Assembly (NCBI RefSeq): GCF_023973825.1
Contig: NC_090121.1
Coordinates: 1,658,001-1,722,000, forward strand
DNA from: Plasmodium brasilianum
Lineage: Eukaryota > Apicomplexa > Aconoidasida > Haemosporida > Plasmodiidae
Direction of reading: 5' to 3'
Length of the DNA: 64,000 bases
Below the pieces are notes generated by a model. It did no database searches and was not told the origin of the DNA. It saw only the letters and a program-made list of their open reading frames with translations. The translations under genes and the position numbers were made by a program. Position 1 is the stretch's first letter. Each line of letters opens with the position of its first letter. Below are positions 50,449 to 60,021 of this stretch, piece after piece.

Positions 50449-50640
50449 TTAGAAGGATTTTCCAAATAAAGGATTAAAAGGAGAGTTCTTCTGACCACCA
50501 TTTGTTGGGAAGAACAAGACTGAAGTGATAGGCGTTCCCTTATAATTTTTTCTTCTTATTTTTAGTGAAGGCCCATAAGTGTACGGTAATAGCAAAGCGG
50601 ATAACGAAGCGGCTAATGAGGCTGCCAGTAGTGAATGCAA
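50449..50640 (-). CDS. Candidate small exon or gene, unrecognised
   Basis: A 62-64 codon minus-strand frame ends at a TAA (50449-50451). Its base composition and codon use are gene-like, unlike the surrounding spacer. It begins with an Ala/Leu/Ser-rich hydrophobic stretch (LLAASLAASLSALLLPYTYG) and continues PSLKIRRKNYKGTPITSVLF, ending NSPFNPLFGKSF. There is no in-frame ATG, so an upstream exon would be needed; a CTACTGGCAG acceptor near 50,625 is possible. It could encode a small membrane or organelle protein. No family recognised. Confidence 0.3.
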   Translation of the reverse strand: MHSLLAASLAASLSALLLPYTYGPSLKIRRKNYKGTPITSVLFFPTNGGQKNSPFNPLFGKSF

Positions 50641-51048
50641 TGAAAAAACATGTTGTTACGCAATTCTTGTTAATTATTCCACTGCATATTTATGAGTATA
50701 AATTTGAGAGGTCATTCGGATAAATACGCTCATATATATGTGTGAGGGAATAAGTTGGTGAGGTGGCAAGTGATTCCTTTGTATGTTCCATATATCACGT
50801 CTCTCTAATTTATGCCCCACATCGCACGTCTCATATATTATGATTGTACATAGCACTTGTCATATATTATAGCTGACCTATCTTTTATTAACTATTTTAT
50901 GTACCACGTCTGTCCAATTTATATCCAAGGTCTCTCAAACGGATTCCTCACATCTCACATCCCACATCTCACATCTCACATCTCACATCCATATATTTTT
51001 AATGCCCACGTCTCACACCTCTTTAATTTCCTGGCACTTCTCATGCAG

Positions 51049-52647
51049 ATGAACACAGTAATTCCGGACGTTCTTAAGCAGGGGGCCCAGGAGGACAAGG
51101 GGGAGATCGCCAGACTTCAATATTTCGTGGGTGCAATAGCAGTAGGGGATTTAGTAAAAAGTACATTAGGTCCAAGAGGACTAGACAAGATTTTAACCCC
51201 TCTAAATATAGAAGGAGCAAGAAGTCATCAACATACAGTAACAAATGATGGAGCTACAATTTTAAAATCAGTTTGGTTAGATAATCCTGTTTCTAAAATA
51301 TTAGTAGATGTAAGTATGCAACAAGATAATAAATGTGGAGATGGAACAACTGGAGTTGTTGTTTTAGCAGCAGAGATGTTAAGGAATTCTGAAATATTAA
51401 TTGAAAATAAAATACATCCACAAATAATTTGCGATGGATTTAGAATGGCTTTAAAAGTTGCAAGAGAAGCGTTACTAGAATCATGTTTTAGTCATGATAT
51501 TACTAGTGATTTGTTTAAAGAAGATATGCTGAAAATAGCTAGAACAACTTTATCATCTAAATTGTTAACACATGAGAAAGAACATTTTGCAGAATTAGCT
51601 GTTAATGCAATATTAAGAATAAAAGATCATTTAAATTTAGATCTAATACAAATAATTAAAAAAACTGGGGGAACTATAAAAGATTCTTATTTAGAAGAGG
51701 GATTTATTTTAGAAAAAAAGATTGGCATTAATCAACCGAAATCGTTAACTAATTGTAATGTTATGGTAGCTAATACACCTATGGATGCAGATAAAATAAA
51801 AATTTATGGTACTAAGGTGAATGTGCATAGTTTTGAAGATATACAAGATTTAGAAAGCGAAGAGAGATTAAAAATGAAAAATAAAGTAGAAAATATTATC
51901 TCATACGGATGTAATGTATTTATAAATAGACAACTCATATATAATTATCCGGAACAAATCTTTCGGGAAAATAATGTTATGACTATTGAGCATAGTGATT
52001 TTGATGGTATGGAAAGATTAGCTAACTGTTTAGGTGCAGAAATTGCATCCACTTTTGAAAAAGGATTAAATATACAACTAGGTCATTGTGATAAAATTGA
52101 CGAAGTAATTATTGGTGAAGATAAATTAATTCGTTTTTCTGGATGTAAAAAAAATGGTGCATGCACTATCATTCTTAGAGGTGCATCTACACATATATTA
52201 GAAGAAAGTGAAAGGTCTTTACATGATGCATTAGCTGTCTTAGCGGAAACGTTAAAAGATAATCGTGTAGTTTTAGGTGCTGGTTGTTCAGAAATGTTAA
52301 TGAGTAATGCCGTCGACAATTTAGCAAGAACAGTAGAAGGAAAAAGAAGTTTAGCCATTGAAGCTTATGCAAAAGCATTGAGACAAATACCTATATACAT
52401 ATTAGACAATGGAGGATTCGATAGCTCCGAAATTGTTAGTAAAATTAGAGCACAACATACTAAGGGGAACAAATATGCAGGTATAGATATTAACAAGGGG
52501 GATGTTGGCAATATAATGGAATTGGGCATATACGAATCTTACAACTCGAAGCTATCACAACTCACATCCGCTACGGAAGCCGTCGAAATGATTCTGCGAG
52601 TGGACGACATAATTAAGTGTGCCCCGAGGAAGAGGACTGGTGTCTGA
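51049..52647 (+). CDS. CCT2: T-complex protein 1 subunit beta (CCT2)
   Basis: Single coding exon, 532 aa, the normal CCT beta length. Group II chaperonin features are present: GAIAVGDLVKSTLGPRGLDK near the N-terminus, TNDGATILKS, the ATPase motif CGDGTTGVVVLAAEML, the apical domain, and the C-terminal RQIPIYILDNGGFDSSEIV and GIYESYNSKL. It ends MILRVDDIIKCAPRKRTGV. It is one of eight subunits of the cytosolic TRiC ring, which folds tubulin and actin. The ATG directly follows an acceptor-like TTCTCATGCAG, so a 5' UTR intron probably ends there. The frame is open upstream of this ATG, but that part is repeat-derived. Confidence 0.95.
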   Translation: MNTVIPDVLKQGAQEDKGEIARLQYFVGAIAVGDLVKSTLGPRGLDKILTPLNIEGARSHQHTVTNDGATILKSVWLDNPVSKILVDVSMQQDNKCGDGTTGVVVLAAEMLRNSEILIENKIHPQIICDGFRMALKVAREALLESCFSHDITSDLFKEDMLKIARTTLSSKLLTHEKEHFAELAVNAILRIKDHLNLDLIQIIKKTGGTIKDSYLEEGFILEKKIGINQPKSLTNCNVMVANTPMDADKIKIYGTKVNVHSFEDIQDLESEERLKMKNKVENIISYGCNVFINRQLIYNYPEQIFRENNVMTIEHSDFDGMERLANCLGAEIASTFEKGLNIQLGHCDKIDEVIIGEDKLIRFSGCKKNGACTIILRGASTHILEESERSLHDALAVLAETLKDNRVVLGAGCSEMLMSNAVDNLARTVEGKRSLAIEAYAKALRQIPIYILDNGGFDSSEIVSKIRAQHTKGNKYAGIDINKGDVGNIMELGIYESYNSKLSQLTSATEAVEMILRVDDIIKCAPRKRTGV

Positions 52648-53759
52648 TACGTGTGTAAAGGTGAGTGGGGAGAGGATGAGCCTGAACTGTTCAAGGAAAG
52701 TATGAGTAGCTTGGTTATAGGGAAAGAAGAAGTATACGTAATGCATGCGTTAGTCGGAATTAGTTCTTTGCATACTTGCATGTGCGGGATGAGTGTATTT
52801 ATGCGGATTGTCTTTTTAAAAATGGTAGCAGCGCACTGCTTATATTTATCCTTGTTTGTATGTGCAAGTATATACAATGCGTGCGTGTGTTATGTATATA
52901 TATTTACGTTATTGACTATCATCATGTGATAACCTTTCCCATCCCTTTCACATCATCTTCAAACGTATCCAGTAGTAGCATTAACTATTGCGAATTGGTA
53001 TATGTATTTCTCAAAGTTAATACTTCATGAACGTGTTCATGTATGTGCACACGCTGCACATTCCATCTCCACCTACCACTTTTTCCAGATCAAAGGAATA
53101 ATTAACAAAGGTGCAGTAATGGGTGTACAACGTAGTGTTGCGCGTGTGAATCCCTATATATTTTGCATTTTTTTTTTTTTTTTCCCTTTATTATTTTTCC
53201 TTTTTTGTTTATGAATATTACATATTTGCGCATTTACCTTACTAATAAAATGCAGTTAAAATTAAAGACTTAAAAAAAAAAATAAAATAAATAAATGAAT
53301 AAACGAATGGACGAAGTTGCACATTTGATTAATTTAAACGAAACATTAAAATATTAGGGGAGGAGGGGAAACGTTCCCATTCGGGCTTACATATAACAAT
53401 TGAAAAAAAATAGACTTTACAAAAAATACTCAAACAAAACTTCCGTTTATTTGGCGTAATAATGCAATGTTGAGAATACGAAAAAAAATAAACCCCATGA
53501 ATATGCCCAGAAATATATTAATACAATTTTTTTATCGTGTTCTTATCGCATTTTCATTCTATTTTTATCATTTTTTTTAGTTCTATTTTTCCGCTATTTT
53601 TGTAGCGTCATAAGTTAGAACGGTTCACTCTTCTGTGTTTATATGAAAAAAAGAAAAAAAAAAAAAAAAGACCTCTATATAGAACCGCTCTAACGTTAAA
53701 GATTTTTACGAAAGCTGAGATAACAGATCATACGTATTAGGTTATCATATGGAAGAATC
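52648..53759. other. Convergent region between CCT2 and the EMC5-like gene
   Basis: Contains the probable CCT2 3' UTR intron and AT-rich spacer, with T/A runs at 53,167 and 53,657. No independent gene supported. Confidence 0.55.
52661..53088 (+). other. Probable 3' UTR intron of CCT2
   Basis: Fourteen bases after the CCT2 stop lies a strong donor (AAAG|GTGAGT), and at 53,088 a strong acceptor (CCACTTTTTCCAG). The segment after it (IKGIINKGAVMGVQRSVARV) is open but not joined in frame to CCT2. I read this as a 3' UTR intron. Confidence 0.4.
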
Positions 53760-54669
53760 CTATATGGACTTTACAAGGTAATCTTTTACATAGTCCTTAA
53801 TAAAATGTTTTCTGTTAACACATGGTCGAAAGCTCTTCCTTGCATGATTCCTATCCCAAGCGCTATGAAATGGGAACCATAAGGTTGCGAACACACATGA
53901 TGTATAAAATTGAATAAGCATATATTAAAAGGGAACGTATTATATCAAATTGCAGTGAATCACATTGTAGTTGGACATAAAAACGGGAAGTTTACTGAGG
54001 AGTGCACACAAAACAAAACGAATAAAGTACTACTGCTTATAGTTATAATAGCTTGAATTATATACATACTTACAAGCACATATATACATACATATCTACG
54101 TAATTATATACATATATACATACAAAATGCCTTACTAATTATCGAAATTTGCTGCAGATCCCCCATTAATATTTTCAAAATTTAAAAATAATTTGCTTCC
54201 TCCGTATACTGTTATCAGGGCGCAAATAATTATTTGGACAACAAGCTGAACAAAAAAAAAAAAAATAAATAAATAAAAATTACGCAAATATAGAAACAAA
54301 TAAAATCAACAAATGAATTAATGTAATTCTACTTTTTCTCAAGAAAGTTCTAAATATTCATCGTAGAAAGTATTTTCTTTTTTTTTTTTTTTTTAAATTA
54401 CTGTAATGGGTAACGAAAAATTGTCTATGTTATCCTTTTCCATTTTGAAGTTGCTCAGGACTATGTCAAAAAATTTACAGTAAAATTGTAATTAAAGTAT
54501 TTGTGTGTATGACTCATGGAAGGGTTATAGTAAAATTGGTAACTACTCGTTCGTTCATTTATTTGTTTTCTCATTTTTTTGAGAACTTACGCAAGTAAAC
54601 GGAATGTCCACACTTCAAAAGGGAAGCTAAGCCCACCAGAGTGATTGAAGCTGAGAGACATCCAATCAT
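53760..54669 (-). CDS. EMC5: ER membrane protein complex subunit 5-like (EMC5/MMGT1)
   Basis: Four short minus-strand exons: 54669-54591, 54460-54402, 54245-54136 and 53862-53760. The splice pairs are GTAAGT/ACATAG, GTAATT/TTCAG and GTAAGG/TCATAG, and phases agree throughout, giving 351 bases and 116 aa. Residues 2-20 are a first membrane segment (IGCLSASITLVGLASLLK), followed by a charged loop (NFKMEKDNIDNFSLP). Residues 44-62 are the second segment (ITLVVQIIICALITVYGG). The tail runs NRKHFIKDYVKDYLVKSI. Two close TM helices, a SLP-x-x-(I/L)V-Q-x-L-type lead-in to TM2 and length near 120-130 aa match EMC5/MMGT1. It would be an integral core subunit of the ER insertase. No exon exceeds 40 codons, so an ORF scan misses it. 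Confidence 0.7.
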
Positions 54670-54831
54670 ATTTGGTTATTCCACCTATCCTTCCAATATT
54701 TTTTATTTCTACTTTTTCGTGTAATACATGCGAGTTTCAAGCTTTGTGTAGTTATTTTATCGTGGCATTCCTTGGATATCGCTTTTACTTTGTTACTGTT
54801 ATATATATGTATATACATGCATATTTGTTTA

Positions 54832-55066
54832 TTCGTTCATTCGTTCATTCGTTCATTCGTTTATTCGTTGATTCGTTGATTCGTTGGTTCGTTGATTCGT
54901 TGGTTCGTTGATTCGCTGGTTCGTTGATTCGTTGATTCGTTTATTCGTTTATTCGTTTATTCGTTTATTCGTTTATTCGTTTATTCGTTTATTCGTTTAT
55001 TCGTTTATTCGTTTATTCGTTTATTCGATTATTCGATTATTCGATTATTCGATTATTCGATTAATT
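54832..55066. repeat. 8-bp TTCGTTNA minisatellite with block-wise consensus drift
   Basis: About 29 tandem octamers keep one register while the consensus changes in blocks: TTCGTTCA, then TTCGTTGA/TTCGTTGG, then TTCGTTTA (about 11 copies), then TTCGATTA. This is a clear record of serial local expansions. Confidence 0.9.
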
Positions 55067-55845
55067 ATTTTTTTTTTTTTTTAATTTTCTTTTGTTTTTT
55101 TTTTTTCAGAATTTTTTTCTACCCCTTCTTTTTGCCTGACTTGTTAATAATATTTAATTAAAAAAAATTTTTTTTTAAAGCGTTCGTTTTTTTATTCTAT
55201 GGAGTGGGCTTCTTCCTCTTCATCAGTAAAGGCAAATTATTTCTTAAAAAGAGACTAGATGGGAATAAGAACTAAAACGCGACTGCGTATTCAAATGAAC
55301 TTTTTTATCCCGTAATTTTTTTTAGAGTTTTATCATTTTCGTAAACATATTATTTTTGGTAAAAATATTATTTTTATGAAAAGAGGGCATAAGAATAAGC
55401 ACTTTTAAAGGTCACATTGAAAAGTGAGAGTTAAAGGACGTAAGTGAAAAACGAACGAATGAATGAACCATAGAGCGAACTACCATAACTGCATACATAC
55501 CAAATAAAAAATGACGAAAAAAAAAGGAAAAAAAAATTATTGTCCCTATGTTTTTGTCTTCATTTAACTCCAAAAAATTAAAAATAAAATTGTATTGGCA
55601 AGTATGTGATACTTAGGGAAAACTTTCAAAAAATTAAGCTTTTATTCCAGCCTAAGGGTTTAATTAATTAAATTTTTTTAATTTTTTTTTTTTCTTTATG
55701 CAAGATGTTTTTCCATTTCTTCAATATGTGAACTTCCCCAGTTTTTGTTGAATGTAAATTGTGGTAAAAGTACATATATATACATATCGATCAAACGCTG
55801 CGACTACATGTATATCTTTTGCTCGTTTCTTTCACGTTTGTTATG

Positions 55846-55918
55846 AACAGTGAGATGGAAAACGCTTTTAAAGGAGGTAAGATACCCTTAAATGATAAAA
55901 GTCGAATAGGTGAAAAGG
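55846..55918 (+). CDS. Candidate first exon, unresolved
   Basis: ATG at 55846 opens MNSEMENAFKGGKIPLNDKSRIGEK, with possible donors GTAAGA (55,880) and GTAACT (55,918). The composition is gene-like, but I could not find a convincing downstream exon on the plus strand. It may be a missed multi-exon gene or chance. Confidence 0.2.
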
Positions 55919-56381
55919 TAACTGTGTAATGGTGAAGGCGAAAAAAAACTTTGTATAAGTATCTTAATAAAATAAAAAATTTGTTAGACCTTTAATTGTT
56001 TCACATTTGGAGTATATTTTTTTGTTGTTTTATTTAAACACATTCTTTTATGCATTATGTCATAATTAAAAAATGGAAAATGTTAAACAATAAAATATAT
56101 GAACAGTAGAAGCACATGCATCAAATGGCAATAAAAACATTGCTCATATAGAAGGTCTATCCAAGCTGTCATAAAATATATAAGAAAAAAAAAAAAAAAA
56201 AAAGTAGCATAATATAAATGTGCTAAAAAAGGAATACGTTCTTCATCCTTCACGAATTAGCTATATTACAGAAACATATGTATATATACGTATTCATGTA
56301 TATATGTATATACTCATATTTTCTCACATTTGCGCTCCTCTCTGCGCAATGCTGTTTGCTCACATATGTGCGTCCAATTTG

Positions 56382-57230
56382 TCAAATACATTCGCTTCTA
56401 ATATATTGAATGAACAAAAAGGAACAAAATGGCTTCACAACGAGCAATTGAGTTGCCCTAACTATGGCGTAATTCTCATAAACCAAAGGAACTAATTCTT
56501 TAGAGATTATTTTTCTCATTTCTTTAATTTCCCACTCAAAAGGGGTTACCAAATAGCCAACTTTTGTTATTGCTATATTTCCGAATTCTTCCCATTTTAT
56601 TTATTTTCGTGTTTTGCAAATTAATTCTATTATGAGGATAAAATATGTCTTCTCTCTCAATTACATTCTGTTTAATTTCGTTAATAAGAACTTTAAAATT
56701 GTTTCTTAAATTCACAAAAAAAATTGCGGGTAACTGCGGAAGGTCAAGCATCAGTGTCAGGTTGGCAAAGGACAAACCTGGGGCAGACGTCATCTTTTCT
56801 TTTTATCTCCAAACGTTGCAAAATGGTAAAACTAAGATTAAGTAAAAAAAAAAAAAAAAAATAAATAAAAAAATTCCGATTGAAGTGTGTATATGTGTGT
56901 ACCTAGTTTGACGTAAATATATCTACACCTTCAAAAATAGAAATATATAACACGTCAACTTTTATTTTTTTTTTAAATCTTTTCATACTTTAACAGGCTA
57001 TTTTTGTAATTATTCTGATGGGTAAAAATATCTCCCCACTAATATAAAAAATATTCACAATTTACTGTTTTGGTATTTAGGGTGTTCTTATAATAATATA
57101 TTTAAAAAAAGAAAAAAAAAAAAAAAAAAGAAAAAATTAAAGGCGCCTCCAATTTTGTGTTTCACTCATCTCTTTGGTTGGAATAAATTCCTTTTATTAG
57201 ACGTTTTTGGCAATTTAGCCGTATTACCAT
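56382..57230 (-). CDS. Unrecognised multi-exon gene with frame disruption (possible pseudogene)
   Basis: Coding-like minus-strand blocks that do not join cleanly. Block 1, 57230-57166, begins MVIRLNCQKRLIKGIYSNQR. Block 2 starts after a TTAATCTTAG acceptor at 56831 (FTILQRLEIKRKDD). Block 3 is a second frame starting by ATG 56793 or after a CCGCAG acceptor at 56733 (LPAIFFVNLRNNFKVLINEI ... NTKINKM). Block 4 is a third frame (WEEFGNIAITKVGYLVTPFE, then MRKIISKELVPLVYENYAIV), running to a stop at 56382-56384. Between blocks 3 and 4 a one-base loss in an A-run would restore frame. The final residues may instead be spliced to an exon after 56,260. No family recognised. Either indel errors or true gene decay could explain it. 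Confidence 0.4.
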
Positions 57231-57930
57231 ATCATTATGCCGTATTTTATTTTATATCTTTTAATAGCGTTCTATTTTATATCGTTTTATTGTGTTCTAT
57301 TTTAGTTCGTTTTATACATTTTTGCTTTTATTTTAATTTCGATTTTTATTTCTATTTTTATTTCTATTTTTATTTCTATTTTTATTTTTTATTTATATTA
57401 TTTTTCTTCACATGTACACATGCCAAAACGGCGAAAAAAAAAAAAAATAATAAAATACACGTACTTAATGCTTGTGAACTGTAAAAACAAATATTGTCAA
57501 CTAACAAAAGCGCAAAATAAAATGAGCACTTAAATTATGCCAATTGCTAATTTGTGTTAATTTTTTTTAACGAATGGTATGAAAAAAATAAAACGAAATT
57601 GTAGCATATTTTATCTCAAACTTTGCTTCGTCTGACTGGGATATATGCCTAATTTATGCCCAAAAGTTTGCACACATTTAAAGCTAATTTTTTCCCTATT
57701 GTATACCCAATTTTGTGTTATATTTTGTGCGCAATTTTTGCTGCACCTTTTTCCCAATTTATCCAAATAAAAAAGGAAAAAATTTTCTGTATCACAGAAA
57801 AGTATAGTAATAGCATCAGAACATTATAACGTCATTACATGGGTGTAGAAGGGTAAAGATTTACGTCCCATTACAATACATATGGAAAATAGCCAAATGC
57901 GTAATTTCACATGAACATGTAAGGTAAAAG
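57231..57930. other. Divergent spacer upstream of the mitochondrial-type gene
   Basis: T-rich, with TTTTTATTTCTATTTTTATT units at 57,335-57,400. No gene supported. Confidence 0.6.
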
Positions 57931-58803
57931 ATGATAGGCCCATGTAGAGGTAATTTTTTTATAAATTTGTTAAAAAGTCCATTTAATGATCAGAAAAATT
58001 GTAATATGTTTATCACAAAAAGCTATGGAACGATTTGGAAGAGACAATATGGTATGGTAAATATTGAGAGATTAAATTGTATAAATGAAAAGAAAAGCAT
58101 GGACAGAAAAATTTTTACTCAGTGCAGAAATATTACTAGTTCTAGTAGAGTACAATTAAATAAAAATAATGAAAGGGACTTTTTTGAAGGGGAACCATTG
58201 AATAGAACATTAGGAGGATATGGGTACCCCATGATGTTTATTGTTACATATGACAAACCAAGCTGGCAACCATTTTGGGAAAATGACTGTGAAGTTATAC
58301 CTAGAGATGAATTTGGAGTACCAGCTAGTATACCTCCAGAGATATCAACACAGATTAAACATACATATTATGTACCACCACAATTTTATACATTTTTAAA
58401 AAAATTAGGGGATGATACAGAGGAGTTGAGACCATATATGATAAAATTAATTAAAGGAGAATTTACATATGATGATTATCAAGAAATGTTTTACAAATTT
58501 GCAAAACCGTTAAAAATATTTAGAAAAAAAATACCTGTCCCTTACAGGTCAGCTGAAGAAATGGCAAATGAAGAAGAAATGAAATGGCAATCCGCTTGGT
58601 ATACCTACAGACAGAAAGTTTTAGCAGAGTATAATGTTACAATGTGTTTAAGGGAATTTATTTTATACATGACCGTTGGATTATATTTTGCTTATTTGTG
58701 GTTAGACGCATTAAGACAATATCGTCTGGACATGAAACTCTTTTATTTGGAAGCACCAGAACATAAAATTAATTGGGTCAAACCAAGGGGTGATTTGGTA
58801 TAG
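57931..58803 (+). CDS. Probable mitochondrial membrane protein, conserved Plasmodium type
   Basis: Single exon, 290 aa. The basic, hydroxylated N-terminus, with Phe/Ile patches and few acids, resembles a mitochondrial presequence. The conserved-looking core starts near residue 85: GGYGYPMMFIVTYDKPSWQP, PRDEFGVPASIPPEISTQIK and KIPVPYRSAEEMANEEEMKW. A single membrane span lies near 241-260 (FILYMTVGLYFAYLWLDAL), followed by a charged tail ending HKINWVKPRGDLV. Low-complexity inserts are absent, unlike its neighbours, which implies constraint. One C-terminal span with a large matrix-type domain would fit an accessory subunit of a respiratory complex or ATP synthase, but I cannot assign which. 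The start is the first ATG of the frame. Confidence 0.75.
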   Translation: MIGPCRGNFFINLLKSPFNDQKNCNMFITKSYGTIWKRQYGMVNIERLNCINEKKSMDRKIFTQCRNITSSSRVQLNKNNERDFFEGEPLNRTLGGYGYPMMFIVTYDKPSWQPFWENDCEVIPRDEFGVPASIPPEISTQIKHTYYVPPQFYTFLKKLGDDTEELRPYMIKLIKGEFTYDDYQEMFYKFAKPLKIFRKKIPVPYRSAEEMANEEEMKWQSAWYTYRQKVLAEYNVTMCLREFILYMTVGLYFAYLWLDALRQYRLDMKLFYLEAPEHKINWVKPRGDLV

Positions 58804-59079
58804 TGCGCTTAAAAAGGGCCAGGGTGCTACTATCGAACAAAGCGAACATTGCGCACTACCAGTTTGGGAAGTATATCCTCGCAATGTTCATTTAATAAAT
58901 CCATTCAACATGTTGCGGTGAGTATGTAGTATGCTTGTATCAGCAAAAAAAAAAAAAAAAGTCGTTATAACTCTTTTTATCACCGGTGTAATTTAAACCC
59001 TTTTTCCCCTATTCATTATAATATATTCCTTTTTTCCAAACATATATACTCCGTATATCTTACCATATGAGGAAGTGTG

Positions 59080-59110
<31 letters not shown>

Positions 59111-60021
59111 GTATATTTAACATGTGCTGCATTTTCTCGTCGTTTTAACCTACAAAAGCATAACTCGTTTTCAATACAACCCATTGCTTATATTTTTTAA
59201 AAAAGTTTCGCCTCACATGTATTTACACAAAAATAGGGGAATTTTTTTTTTTTTTTTCTAATAAACATTTAATTTTATTTTTCTTAAAAAAAATTGTGTT
59301 GTTCAAGTATGAACAAGACAGGAAAAAAAAAAAATTATTTGCTTATGTCATTATATGCTAATCATACTAGCTAATGCAGTTGAAAAGAAATAAAAAAAAA
59401 AAAAATGTTTCCAAAAAGGGTTTCAAAAAAAAAAGCCTTTAAAAAGGAGGGGATATTGTGAATACATACATGTATATATATATTTATATGTAGATACATA
59501 TATGTGTAAATGCGAAGAAAATAGCAGGTAAAAAAAAAAAAAAAAGGGAGGCTTATGATTAAACTTTTCCGTAATTCTACAAAAATGATGACGTACATTT
59601 TAACAAAATAGCGGGCATATACATATATACATGTGCACATGTACATATACACATATATGCTCGTATGTATATACACGTACAAAATAGCACCACTCCCCGT
59701 ACTATTGTTCAAAAGAATATCTTTACACATAGAGGGATTTTTTAAGAAAAAAAAAAAAAAAAAAAAAAAGGTGCATCCACGGCATTTGACATACATCAAG
59801 ATAACTTTTACGCATACAAAATTTGCTTCTATATTCCTGCATGCGCATAGGGGTGATATTTTTCCACAGTGGGCACGTTGCAACGCTTAAATGATAAATG
59901 CCGATGAAGATCCGACTTCCCCACACCTTCCTCGTTCTCTCTATTTCTGCACCTCTTCGTTCATTCACCCATTCACTTTTTAACCCATTCATTCTGTCGT
60001 CTGTCCAAATGGTAGCACAAC
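58804..60021. other. Convergent 3' intergenic region
   Basis: Between the mitochondrial-type gene and the glycerol-3-phosphate dehydrogenase gene. It contains (TA)n at 59,086-59,112 and A-runs at 58,950, 59,390, 59,530 and 59,750. No gene supported. Confidence 0.6.

Larger units (their letters stand above)
47108..51048. other. Divergent intergenic region between RPS23 and CCT2 (3.9 kb)
   Basis: Mostly AT-rich spacer with a 20-base minisatellite at 48,730-48,955 and a T-rich array at 50,020-50,280. Two less AT-rich patches occur. The one at 49,560-49,660 is open on the minus strand (ending LYKVPVLLAEEGEGKLL) without a start. The one at 50,449-50,640 is listed as a candidate exon. A CATCTCACATCTCA repeat at 50,950-50,990 precedes CCT2. 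Confidence 0.5.
54670..56381. other. Intergenic region 5' of the EMC5-like gene
   Basis: Holds an eight-base minisatellite at 54,832-55,066 and A/T runs. Two short ATG-led plus-strand frames are candidate first exons only: 55,199 (MEWASSSSSVKANYFLKRD, stops in place) and 55,846 (listed separately). No complete gene could be assembled. Confidence 0.5.

Noticed and set aside
50857..51048. N-terminal extension of CCT2
   Set aside because: It is translated from CATCTCACATCTCA repeats and ends at an acceptor-like site directly before the canonical CCT2 start.
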